From Glebionis coronaria (Eukaryota; Streptophyta; Magnoliopsida; Asterales; Asteraceae), in contig JANFOE010002240.1 of the NCBI GenBank assembly GCA_025667525.1, positions 1 through 64,000 of the forward strand: a stretch of 64,000 bases of DNA. The letters are read 5' to 3'. Below the pieces are notes generated by a model, which was given only the letters and a program-made list of their open reading frames with translations, was not told where the DNA came from and searched no databases. Shown here one piece after another: positions 34,071 to 45,000 of the stretch (positions are counted from its first letter, which is position 1; the number at the start of each line of letters is the position of its first letter). Made by a program: the position numbers and the translations under genes.

Positions 34071-36389
34071 TTCGACCTGTAGGCTCTAAAACTCGACCTG
34101 TGACTAGTGGGTAGTCACCAGGAGCTTCCTAAGCCAACGTTTGTTATTCTACGTATTGATGTTTTCAGCGCATTGTTGTTTTAACCATGATGTTTTCAGC
34201 ACCTTGAGGTTTTAACCTTGATGTTTTCATCGATATTGTTTTACTAATATGGATGGACAACCGTCATTCATATTTAGTTATGTGTCATTGTTTCATGCAT
34301 CATGTTCCTCGTGAACTGTGGCTATGTGGACTGAACCCCAATAGTTCATAATTAGTCACATAAATTTTTTTTCTGATAATTTTTTACATATGAGTTTCAT
34401 TTATTTATGTTTCATGTATCATTGTTGCAGGGATTATGACTAATTAATGGTTGGTACAGGACTGGCCCTATTTAGTCGCATGTGCTTTTATCGAAACTTT
34501 TAACTTTGGGACCGACCCATAGGCGTCCCCTCGCCATGTCTTTTGTTTTGGAACCGACCCATAGGCGTTCCTCTCACATATAAAGGTTTTTATAAACTAC
34601 ATTACGCATTCATGCACTGTTTTTGATGCATAAAAGTTTTCTCATGATTTAAATTGGCATAAATTTTTTTTCATGTCCCCTCATAAGTTATTATGTTTTT
34701 ATGTCAAGTATGTTTTCATACTGTCATGGTTAACTTCAGTTTCATGCTGATTATGTTATACACTTCTTCGTGATAGATGGTTTCATGTTTCTTCATGATA
34801 ATTCCGTCTTCATGTTGATTATGTTTTACGCCTCTTTTGTTATTTACGTTGTCCTGCAAGACATTGTTGGATTTCATTGAATCCTGCTTTCATGATAGTC
34901 ATGGTTGGTTTTCATTGATCATGCTGTCAGGCGAATCATCGTTGAATTTTGTGTAACCACACTTTAACGTTTCCATTATAACCAGAATGATGTCTATGCT
35001 AATACTGCCAGGTTATCATAATGGTTTTTCTAACCGTTTAACAGGTATACTTTCCTTAAATCATGACAAATGATCGACCCCATACCGATCATTTCATGTG
35101 CATTCAACGTGTACTCCATGTACCGTGTTCCACATGTATTACATGTACCTAAATCCATTTCACTTGAAATACTGCATGAGTATTCGCTAGTCGATTCTAA
35201 ATCATCTCAGACATATGTCCACTTGCTAATACTCTAAAAATTGCTGATGCCGCTCATAACTTGGAGATGTTACTAAAGGTTGATGCTGCTGACGTTCGGA
35301 GACGCTACGAGATGCGGATGCTGTTCACAACCTGGAGATCCTACAAGACGAAGACAAAGGCGTCGGAGCAAAGCAATTGGACGAGAAGATGCTTTACCAT
35401 CGGACGATTTCCATCAATCATTGTCCCTAATTCTTAGTTACATGTCACACGTCATTTGGTTGTCATTTCAGCCATATGAGTGCAAACTGGTACCAGCCGG
35501 CCACTCAGCTGAATAGTTACATGAATCACGGTCATGAGAATGACCGTCATGGAACTGACAGACAAGACGATAGTAACCACTACTATGACAGATTTATCCT
35601 AGAAATCGCAACCGAGGCTCCGGTAGCGGACGTGATCAGACATACAAATTATCAGTAGTCCAACCGATCCGCCAATCCTGGCATAATAACCTAATATTGG
35701 TAATTCTATTCGTTTTACGCCTCGTGACACATGTCAAGACATTAGTCAAGACACATGTCTCACGTATACTTCCTGAAGACACATGTCAAGACACCAGTCA
35801 AGACATATGTCATGCTTATAGTTCCAAGACACGAGTCAAGACACATGACTCACGTCCAACTATAGGACATTTCTAAGAAATTCAGGGTACCCTCCAAGGG
35901 TATATCTATTTTTGTTGTGCCATGTGTTAATCATGCCACAAGAATTCCTATACCATTAACGGTGCATGAGTGAGAACTGTTACGTTGTCGATGTCACTTT
36001 CTTTTCTTTCACCATATTTAATATATTCATGACCATGAAGGAAGCCTTTCGTATTCCCACGTATACGAAGGTTTTCCTTCAGCTTAATGATGAGATCCAA
36101 GCTGCTAACGCATTTCCTCGGACAGACACGAGATGAATTTTATCCTAATTATACTATGAACAGCACACCATGCTACGATTCATAATTATGTACAGTAATG
36201 TTTAGGCTCCTGAATACATTCAGCTTGATTTTCCATCGAGAAATCGGTACAAATTATCTATACTTACAAGTATGTGCGTTGATAGCCAAGGTCGCTAAAA
36301 CTTTCTAGCTGTCAGTAAGACACGACCACTTAAATCTTTGACGCATAGCCAGTTGATTATTCCAAAATCTTCCCATACATTCCAGAAGA
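34071..36389 (+). other. Non-coding internal region of the Tekay-like element
   Basis: No sustained ORF. A duplicated phrase gaccgacccataggcg occurs near 34510 and 34555. At 34130-35060 the text is rich in ttttcatg words. At 35715-35860 the phrase gtcaagacacatgt and variants repeats about six times. Two short frames (35280-35516, 35476-35658) may be gag debris, but I cannot show it. Confidence 0.6.
35715..35860 (+). repeat. Short repeats of gtcaagacacatgt
   Basis: Variants of (ac)acatgtcaagaca(c/t)(t/c)agtcaagacacatgtctcacg occur as roughly three two-part units. Because gacacatgtc is near-palindromic, neighbouring copies can pair. Confidence 0.75.
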
Positions 36390-36605
36390 ACTTACAAGGA
36401 GAAGGATGGTACCATGAGATTATGTGTCGACTACCGTCGACTTAAACAAATCACCATTCATGACCGTTATTCTCCTCCACGTATTGACGACATGTCCAAT
36501 CAACTGTATAGTGTTAATCACTTTCCCAAGATCGAACTCATGATCATGCTGCCAACAGTGACGAGTGAAAAAGCAGGACATGTCCATGACTGCTATTCAT
36601 ACACG
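36390..36605 (+). pseudogene. Ty3/gypsy reverse transcriptase remnant
   Basis: Readable as KDGTMRLCVDYRRLKQIT and then RYSPPRIDDMSNQL and FPKIEL, the RT block that in chromoviruses reads DGS-RMCIDYRELNK...LPRIDDL-DQL...FSKIDLRSGY. It breaks off after ~60 residues. The catalytic YVDD, RNase H and integrase are absent, so the element depended on others. Confidence 0.85.
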
Positions 36606-37909
36606 ACTTGGTCATGCTAGATTTATGATTTTGATTTAGTCTCATCAATGCTCCAACGACATTATAGGAATGAGTTTCCATGAACTCATAGCAAATTCAT
36701 CAGTGTTTTCAGTGTTACGTTCATATCTTCATACCTGTTATACAAACAGGTTAAGATAGGACACCAACAGACTGGGATGTCTTCATCATCTGAAATTGTG
36801 AATTGAAATGGGACAAGATCTCCACGGATTTTAGTTACCAGATTTCAGCAAACTCAGAAGAAGCATGATGCTATCTGGGTTATTGTCAACAGTTTGATCA
36901 TGTCTGCAGAATCCTTACATCCGTACGGATTTCAGAACCAACAGATTGATCGGACATGTTCCAGCCAAGACTCATCTAATCACTTGGCAACCCCTTAGTT
37001 ATCGGGTGAGACAAATATTCACAATTGTGCTCCGTATATACTTCACGTCTTCATTCTAATTCCACGACTTGCTTTCACACTCGCGTTAATGACACTATTC
37101 ACGTTCATGATCGTATCTGGGCTTACGATTTTACGTTCATTTTATTCTGGGAAGTTTTCAAGAACTTGAGAGACCAGACCCAAGTTTAGTATAACTCTCC
37201 ATCATCAGATAGACTTTTCTCGTCATATTCTACGTCTCACCTTGTAGCGTTTGGCGTTACCACCATTATATTCTATGATCACGATATGTTTCACATGTCA
37301 TGGTCATTCCACGTTCCTCATATCATGATCAAGATATGTCATCACGTATCATGGATCACGATATGTTTACTCATACTACACTCGCCATATCTCCACGTAG
37401 CACGTTCAAAATTTTTCACGTATCACGTTCAAAATTTTTCATGTACTACGTTTCTTTATGTCTCGCGCATCGTTTCTAGTAACAGTTAAGTCAGATTGTC
37501 TTTCATCGTAACGTTTCAGTTACCCTTGCACGTTAACTCTTATTTTCCTCGATCGAATTTAGGGGATCTACCTTCCGTAGATAACCAATAATTTTTTTTT
37601 GGACTCCAAGTCAAGGTCAGGAGGACCAAGATTTATCTTTAGTGTTAAGATCTTCTGAAGGAACCATTCCAAGAGGGAGGCCACTTGGAAACGGACAAGT
37701 TCATCCGGACTTTTATCCGTTTTTCTCTTATCAATTAGATATGTCCTTTCAGTCACTTCACGTTCCATGTCCTTTCAAGCCATGTCCCGTTCCGCGTTCC
37801 TTCTGCCAGCTCACCTGCACGTTCATTTATCTTACATACCCTCTTAGTTTGATTCAGGTATGTTCCTCTTTCAGTAAGTTATCTATAATTCGGGGACGAA
37901 TTATTCTTT
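36606..37909 (+). other. Non-coding internal region, 3' part
   Basis: No gene recognised. Positions 37270-37450 repeat atcacgatatgt, catcatgatc and acgttcaaaatttttca(c/t)gta. The end carries the conserved phrase cggggacgaatt just before the PPT. Confidence 0.6.
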
Positions 37910-37923
37910 TTAGGGGGGAAGAG
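37910..37923 (+). promoter_or_regulatory. Polypurine tract of the Tekay-like element
   Basis: ttaggggggaagag lies directly before the right LTR (TGTAAAA at 37925). Confidence 0.85.
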
Positions 37924-39259
37924 TTGTAAAACCCACATGCTTTTACCATGAATAGTACCCATTAGATCGTACGTCCTAGATTAAACTTTCCTTTTATAGT
38001 ATGATCACATTCACGTGCTAGCATTTTATGTATTACATACGTGTATGAACACGATAAGTATGGATTACGTAGGAACAAACGATAATTATTCAAATAATAA
38101 TTATAATCATGAACGTAATTTAATCACGATAAGATATTATGTACGTATTTATATATTTATTATGAACACGAATAAATATATAATATCTCGAGCGATAACT
38201 AATTGAATCATGTAAACTACGTAACACGTAAAAATGAATATTAGACACGATTATTCTTATTACATATAATTAAATTAATATGACTAGTACTACGTAAATT
38301 ATTATTACATACAAAACATGAAGTTGTTACAAATATTTCAGGGCATAATTTACGAGAGACCGATTACGTATTAAAATAAATGCGTACGTTTTATTAAACA
38401 AATAACACAAACACATGAGAGTAAGGTTTCGGGCTATTTTTGATAAATGAGAAAAGTAATAGGACTTGGGCTCAAGGCCCAAGTGTTTTGGTTATTTCAG
38501 CCGTGTATAATATAGGACGGGGGGATTTTCTTTTTTTTGTTTCTGCCGACACAAACAAACAAACAAACTAAGAAACCCTAAAATTTAGACAAATCGATCG
38601 TTTCTTTTCTTCTTCTTTCCTGCTGCGTCGGTTTAACATCAAAATCAAGAGGGAAGTCTCAAGCTAGATTAAACTAGGATTGTGGGTTATTAGATCTTAA
38701 CCCTAAAATCAAGTAAGTAAACCCTAATTTCGTTTTACTTTTCTTTTCTTTAATCCGATTTTTAAAGATTTTAAAACATGTCTAAACAATAAAATCAAGG
38801 AGGGGGTTTCGTTGTTTGTTGTGGTGTTCGAGTGGCACACAAACCGAGACTCATATGAGTCTCGGTGATGACTGGAATGCACAAGCCGCAACCCTAATTA
38901 GGGTTTTGGGCTGGGTTGTACTAGCAGTGGGAACCCGTAGGGGTGTTTGTGAAAGCAGTGGGAACCCGTAAGGGTGTTTGTGAAAGCAGTGGGAACCGAG
39001 ACCCTAGTGGTCTCGGTGGGACAATTATAACCAGCAGGGGGTAACGAACCACTGACGGGGGTATCACCACCACTGTCGGTGGGTTTTTGGCATGAACAGG
39101 GGTGTTTGGCAACCTGTTTTATAAGCAACTTAAGGGTGCGTTTGGCTGATTAATAAACATATTTAAGGGCTGTTTGGTTCGGTGAATATGTAAACATAAA
39201 AACAACATATTTTCACGGGTTTGAGTCACGACGCGTTTTAATAAATAATACATGGTTAC

Positions 39260-39582
39260 TGTTAGAAATACGTTTTTACGTATTTATGAAGGATCGGTCG
39301 CTCCAAAGATATATTTTAGTATTAGGCTCGTGATCCAGTTTGTAGTAAATATAGTCCATATAGCCCACATGTAGGGTGGGCTATATATACCCCTCCTAGC
39401 ATGTTAGGAGGGGTGGTTCTTCATTCATACAACTTTTCATTTAATCTAATTTCACTTTCTCTCTCTACTTTTCTTTTCTCTCCTTTCTCTCTCTACACTT
39501 CATCTCCTTCTTCCCCATTTCCACCATCTAATCAATAGATCAATCCATCATTTACCAAATCTTAAGATATCGTAGACCTTCA
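39260..39582 (+). repeat. Copia-2 left LTR
   Basis: TGTTAG...CCTTCA, 323 bp. A tatagcccac/gtgggctata hairpin overlaps the TATA run (ctatatatac), and a cccctccta/taggagggg hairpin follows at once. CT-rich downstream. Same plan as copia-1 but different sequence. Confidence 0.95.
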
Positions 39583-39584
39583 AT

Positions 39585-39602
39585 TGGTATCAAGAGCCAT
39601 GG
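39585..39602 (+). promoter_or_regulatory. Copia-2 primer-binding site
   Basis: tggtatcaagagccatgg, identical to the copia-1 PBS, two bases after the LTR. Confidence 0.87.
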
Positions 39603-42083
39603 TTGAATCTTAGGATTTGCATTTTTTTTTATCTTTTAATTTGGTGGTAAAAATCTTTTCTTTTCTTATTGTCTCTCTATTTTTTTATCAACTTTTTATC
39701 TATCCATTTTATAAAGTTATTTATCAAGTTTATCAATTTTATAAAGTTTTTTCAATTTTATATAGTTATTTTTTGGATCGTGTTGAATTTTTACAAATTA
39801 ATCAGTTTGTTTATCAAATTTTTAAACTAATCAGTTTTTTAAAAAAAATTTTATTTGTTATTTTATTTTATTTTTTTTCTTTTGAATCCTTTCGTCTAAT
39901 TTTTTTTTTCTCTGTGTTCCAAATATGTCCAATCAGTGTTTTCTTTTTAAATAATCAGTTTTTTATATCATCCGTTTTGTCTCAGTTTTAGATCAGTTTT
40001 TAGTCTTTTTTAATCATTTTTTTTAATCAGTAATTTTTTTTTTAATCAGTTTCTTTTCTTCTTTTTCTTATCAGTCCAAAGTCTCAGGTTTTTGGTCAAA
40101 TCAGTCCAATAATCCATATCCCGTCAATTTGTCCAAACATATCCAAAGTTATCAGTTTTCGGATCAGATTTCCGTCTTTCCGCATAGACTTTCCGAATAG
40201 GACTTTTCCGAATAGGACTTTTCCGAATAGGACTTTTCCGAATAGGACTTTTCCGAATAGGACTTTTCCGTATAGGAATTTTCCGTATAGGACTTTTCCG
40301 TATAGGATTTTTCCGAATAGGATTTTTTTTCGAATAGGACTTTTTCCGAATAGGATTTTTTTTTTTTTTTTTCGAATAGGACTTTTTCCGAATAGGACTT
40401 TTTCCGAATAGACTTTTCTAACAACACGACTCGACATCACATTCAAGAAAACACCGACACCTCTCGACTCTCCCACCCTCGAAAACTTTCACTCGACATC
40501 AAAACAAAATCACCTCTCGACTCTCATCTCTCGGACACCCCTCACTCTCTCCCTCGAACCAAACAAACACAAACACTCTACTCAACCTTAACCCTTTTCT
40601 GAGACTCGATTTAAAACCAAAACAAACCTTCGACTCCACAACCCTCTCGACCTCATCACCTCAAACATACCCATCATACTCGACACACCCTCACACTCAA
40701 ACTGACACAAACAGTGACTCAAACACTAAAACCTCACTAACGAGACCCACAACACTCAACAACATCCTCTCGTTTCACCCTACAACTCTAAACAAACCCA
40801 CCTGACACAAACCAAAGAAACTCGACAAACCATTTTGACAAAAAACACAACCTTTCACAAAAACCTCAACTCAACTCCCCTCCCTGGACACACACCCTCA
40901 AAACAAACACCCTCGGACAACAAACTCTCGACAACAAACTCTCGACTCAAACAACCACCCTCGGTCACACCAAAAACACAGAATGACGCTACAGAAGAGA
41001 GAGACTACAATTAAAACTTAAATTAAAAGGAGAAACACCTACCCGAGATCTTTTTAAAGATCTTGAAGTCATTCTTTCTTGTACAGCCTCATTTTTTCAT
41101 TCAATTTCTAAGGGTATTTGATTAGATTCTATGATTTCGTAGATGATAAAGGATTTGGATTAGTGTGGGATTTGTGTTTTTTCTTTGTTGATGATAAAGG
41201 ATTTGGTGGCTGGAAGTTTAGTTTTTGGTGACTGGAATCTAATTGAGATGTAGTAGGCGTTGGAAACAAAGAGGGGCGGAGAGCTTTAAGATGAAGAGGC
41301 GTAGGTTTTTTAGTGTATTAGGGTAAGTCTGTGTTTTTTGAATGTGTATGAAGTCAGAGAAAAAGTCAGACGGAGGAACCAAAGTATACATAGGGTTGAG
41401 TTTTATATTATTGTGGGGCGGTGGAACTTCTCTGATTGGGCCACGTTTGTATTAGACGGAGAATACAAGAGTTTCCACATTTATCACGTAGTTGATATTT
41501 TTTCTATTTTAAACAAGAGTTTGTATTAGACGGAGATTAGACGTTATTGTAGGGAGTGGACACGCGTTTTTCCAACATATATCCGATTTTTTTATATTTC
41601 CAAACTCTTATCAGTTTTTCTACTTTTAAAAAAAAAATCAGTTATATTTTCGAAAGTTTTTTTTAAGTTAAGTTATTTTTTATTATTTTTTACCTTTTTT
41701 ATTTTAAAAATTTTATTTTTTGGATATTAACTTTTATTTTTATATATTTTTTACTTTTTAATATCAAATTCTTTAGTTGATATTTTTTCTATTTTTTTAC
41801 TTTTCAAATCAAAATTTTCTTTTTTAAATTAAGTTAATTTTTTATATTAATTTTTGGCAAATCGTGTTGAGGCGGGTATTTTCAAAGTTAACGTGGAAAA
41901 ATATTTGTCGGGATAAACGTTATTGTGGCCGGATTTCAAGAAAAACGTGACGAGTCAAAGTGACGAGCTTCATTTATATCATCCATCGAGGAATTTTAAG
42001 TATTATTTACGGGTCTTTCGTTTTTTCACGAACTCTAAAATCCCGACAACAACAACATCCCTGTCATTCTTAATCGATCTTTA
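39603..42083 (+). other. Copia-2 long 5' leader with strong base skews
   Basis: 39610-40090 is T-rich (tcagtttt words). 40170-40417 is the TTCCGAATAGGA array. 40430-40980 is rich in C and A and very poor in G, with many ctcgac words. 41045-41062 is a near-perfect palindrome (agatcttt/aaagatct). 41580-41850 is again T/A-rich. The frames at 39617-39991 and 41338-41529 look like chance. Confidence 0.7.
40170..40417 (+). repeat. Copia-2 leader array of CTTTTCCGAATAGGA repeats
   Basis: About 16 copies with a 15-bp period; a few have TATAGG or lose one C, with T-runs of varying length between later copies. It lies at the same place, between PBS and first ORF, as the copia-1 array and shares the TTCCG-N-N-TAGG core. 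Confidence 0.95.
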
Positions 42084-44291
42084 ATGGATTCGTTCGATTC
42101 GACATGTCAAAAGGGAGAGTTGTATTTAAGGCAAAACGAAGTTAGGAAAAGTGGCATCACCTCCTTTCAAATACTCCAGTCTTATCTTGTCACTCTTTCG
42201 GGGATTCAAGGAGGGAGCGAATTTGTGACAATCTTTGGACAAGATCATCATATATTCATCGACTCAATTTTCACCACTTTGACCCAACTCGCCGAGCAAC
42301 TCAACCATAACAACTTTAATCACTCTGCATCGACTCTTGCATATAAGGCTCTTGTGACACACCTCACGCCTTTCCTCCAATTCAATATCATCAAGCCTGA
42401 AAGTTCAGTGATTTGCCAATCATTTCTTCGAGATACACATACCGAGCTTCGAGTTTTCCGTGATACAATTTTGAAACTTATGACATCGGTCTCGTCTTCG
42501 ATTTATGAAAGATCTCGACTTCAGCAAGGGTATGATAATGGAGTGCAAGACTCTTCGACGCAAGAGGAAACTGGCCATACGGTTGAAAACTTGGAGCCTA
42601 TCAATGCCAAGAGCACGGAATCAGGAGGACAACATGATACCAGTGGCACGTCAGGGAATGTTCACGAGATCCTTCTTGATGACACCTTACCCGTTTATGA
42701 CAAAGAGCCTGCAAACATGGTACAATGTAATGTTGTTTATGATGTATATGCTGATGATATGCCGCATATTGAGCATTCTGAACCTAATTATGACAAACAT
42801 GGGATGGAAAAGAGTGATAGCAATACCACTTCTGATTCATCCGATGTAAGTCATAACGGGGGAGAGATTGTTCAGAATGCTATAGTACATCATGATAAGT
42901 GTACTATAAATGCTTCATTGACTGCGTCTGATTCCAAGATTAGAGAGCTCGAAATGATTGTAGCTCAACAATTAAAAGATTTTGAGGATGCCAAACTTGA
43001 ATTTTCTAAGAAAACGGACAAATTTGAAACATACTTTGAGAAACTTGAAAAGTCAAACGTTGTTCTTGAAAGAAAATTAGATCAAAAAGTTTTAGAGTCT
43101 AAAGCTGAAAAGGATAATCTTTTGAAACAAATTCAACTGCTTGAATCTAAGTTGGCATCCCAAGATAACTTGCTCAAAGAGAATGAGACATTAAAGGCCC
43201 AAGTACAGGAAAAGGTTTTTGCTATAGCTGCATTGAAAAACGAGTTAAGGAAAAGTAAAGGACCTAGTGTGGACACTAAGCTTGAAAAACCATCAATCTT
43301 GGGGAAACCGCCTACAAATCAGTTCGTCAGACAACCGATTGTCAGACAACCTACTGCATTTAGATCCGAGCGATCACTATCCTCGAGACCACGGTTTGCC
43401 TCCCAAGTTGATTTGGGTCATATTTCTAGAGCAGTCAGTCCACCAACTAGGCCTAATGTGACTAAATCAGTTTTAGCAAGACCTCATCACATGATTGCCC
43501 CTAGTTGCTCTAAGAATAGTTCAATGAACACGTCTAGAACTAGTTCAACTGATGTGCGCCATGATTTTGGTCAAAGGGAAGCTATTCAAAAGACACATGT
43601 AAGAGATAGCAATGTCCAACCTAGTCAGATGCCTTCTAGTTTACCCAACACTGCTAACCGTAGCATGTCACATCCTAGGAGCATCAATCAATCATCTAGG
43701 AATTCTAGATCTTACTCGGACATTAAATATGCTACTTGTAAAACATGTAGAAAATGTGTCTTTACGGCAAATCATGATTCCTGTATCAAGAAATTACTTA
43801 ATGAGGTGAACTTACGTGCTAGAATTAAGTCCCAGTGGATAGCTAAAATCAAACCCGTTGGTAAAGATTGGCGCCCCACTGGTAGAACTTTCACTCTTGT
43901 AGGAAACGAGTGCCCTTTAACTAGGATAGTCTCTGATTCTACAAAGACTACTAGGGAGGAAATTGCAAAGGATGATACATCACTTAAGCCTGAACTTAAG
44001 ATTTTCTATAAAAGGAAACGTTTGCCAACTAAGACAAGTAAATCATCCCCTCAGTCCACCTCTGACACAAGAAAAGAAAACCGTGAACCCCCACGTGCTT
44101 CTACAAAAGATATCTCTAACCCATGCAAAAGTATACAACCTCCTAATGAGAATGCAGGTACCAAAGTTGATGTTCCAAAAGAACGAAGCGGTCCAATCAT
44201 TGTATACCGTTCAACTAAGGACACTCTCAGAGTTTGGTTGTTGAAGAAGCAGATATCAGAGAAACTAGTATCTCAGGGGATTCATGGTTAA
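42084..44291 (+). CDS. Copia-2 intact 735-residue Gag-related protein of unknown function
   Basis: An intact frame from the first ATG after the leader. It has no CCHC zinc knuckle and no capsid domain that I recognise. Residues ~1-150 look helical, ~280-390 form a strong coiled coil (Lys/Glu/Leu heptads) and ~400-540 are Ser/Arg/Pro-rich. A Cys/His cluster follows near 43735-43785 (CKTCRKCVFTANHDSC), then WRPTGRTFTLVGNECPLTRI near 43869. The last two motifs also occur in copia-1, with a 21-base stretch identical at DNA level. It may help package or localise RNA in trans-supplied particles, but that is inference. The stop lies ~55 bp before the hairpin array. Confidence 0.85.
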   Translation: MDSFDSTCQKGELYLRQNEVRKSGITSFQILQSYLVTLSGIQGGSEFVTIFGQDHHIFIDSIFTTLTQLAEQLNHNNFNHSASTLAYKALVTHLTPFLQFNIIKPESSVICQSFLRDTHTELRVFRDTILKLMTSVSSSIYERSRLQQGYDNGVQDSSTQEETGHTVENLEPINAKSTESGGQHDTSGTSGNVHEILLDDTLPVYDKEPANMVQCNVVYDVYADDMPHIEHSEPNYDKHGMEKSDSNTTSDSSDVSHNGGEIVQNAIVHHDKCTINASLTASDSKIRELEMIVAQQLKDFEDAKLEFSKKTDKFETYFEKLEKSNVVLERKLDQKVLESKAEKDNLLKQIQLLESKLASQDNLLKENETLKAQVQEKVFAIAALKNELRKSKGPSVDTKLEKPSILGKPPTNQFVRQPIVRQPTAFRSERSLSSRPRFASQVDLGHISRAVSPPTRPNVTKSVLARPHHMIAPSCSKNSSMNTSRTSSTDVRHDFGQREAIQKTHVRDSNVQPSQMPSSLPNTANRSMSHPRSINQSSRNSRSYSDIKYATCKTCRKCVFTANHDSCIKKLLNEVNLRARIKSQWIAKIKPVGKDWRPTGRTFTLVGNECPLTRIVSDSTKTTREEIAKDDTSLKPELKIFYKRKRLPTKTSKSSPQSTSDTRKENREPPRASTKDISNPCKSIQPPNENAGTKVDVPKERSGPIIVYRSTKDTLRVWLLKKQISEKLVSQGIHG

Positions 44292-44309
44292 AGCTTACAC
44301 AGGACTTAC

Positions 44310-45000
44310 AGTCACATAACAGACTGTAACTCGATCTTAAAAGACAGGAAAGTTCATCCCGATGATGACTTATCCTAAAAACGAGAAATTCATTTTTCTC
44401 GGGCATGAGCTTATATAAAAAACATTCCAAGTTTTTAAGCTCATGCATTAAGGCTTATAGATAAATGACAGTCTATAACCCGTTCTTCAAAGGCAGGAAA
44501 GTTTATCGCCGATGATAAACTTATCCTTACAATGAGAAATTAATTTTTCTCGGGCATGAGCTTATATCGAAAACATTCAAAGTTTTTAAGCTCATGCACA
44601 ATGACTTACAGTTAAATGTCAGACTGTAACTCGAACTTAAAATAAAGGAAAGATTATCTTTTATGATAACTTATCCTCTTAACGAGAAATTCACCTTTCT
44701 CGGTCATGAGCTTGTATTAAAACATTCGAAGTTTTAAGCTCAGAAAGGAAAGTGTATCTTTTAAATAAGAGAACTTTTCCTCATAACGAGAAATTAACCT
44801 TTCTCGGTCATGAGCTTTCCGTTAAAACAGTCAAAGTTTTCAAGCTCATGAAAACGACTTCTAAGTAAATGTCAGCTTAGGACTCGTCCTTCAGATAAAA
44901 GGAAAGTTTATCGCCGATGATAACTTATCCTTACAACGAGAAGTTTACAACTTCTCGGACTTGAGCTTTCCCAAGATATTCCAAATCTTAAGCTCAAGTA
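44310..45000 (+). repeat. Copia-2 three-hairpin array (five units)
   Basis: H1 of successive units starts near 44345, 44496, 44646, 44747 and 44901, each followed by H2 (cgagaaa/tttctcg) and H3 (catgagctt/aagctcatg with loop ATTCNAA; one unit has agtcaaa). Same order and spacing as copia-1, but five units rather than seven. The last unit has aagat-attccaa-atctt in H3, another paired change. Confidence 0.9.

Noticed and set aside
39617..39991. 124-codon Phe/Ile/Tyr-rich ORF resembling a membrane protein
   Set aside because: Product of T-rich leader sequence between PBS and ORF; no charge pattern or conserved motif.
40096..40476. Two overlapping antisense ORFs with repeated GKVLF or EKSYS peptides
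   Set aside because: They are the 15-bp TTCCGAATAGGA array read backwards; a period divisible by three gives a stop-free frame by chance.
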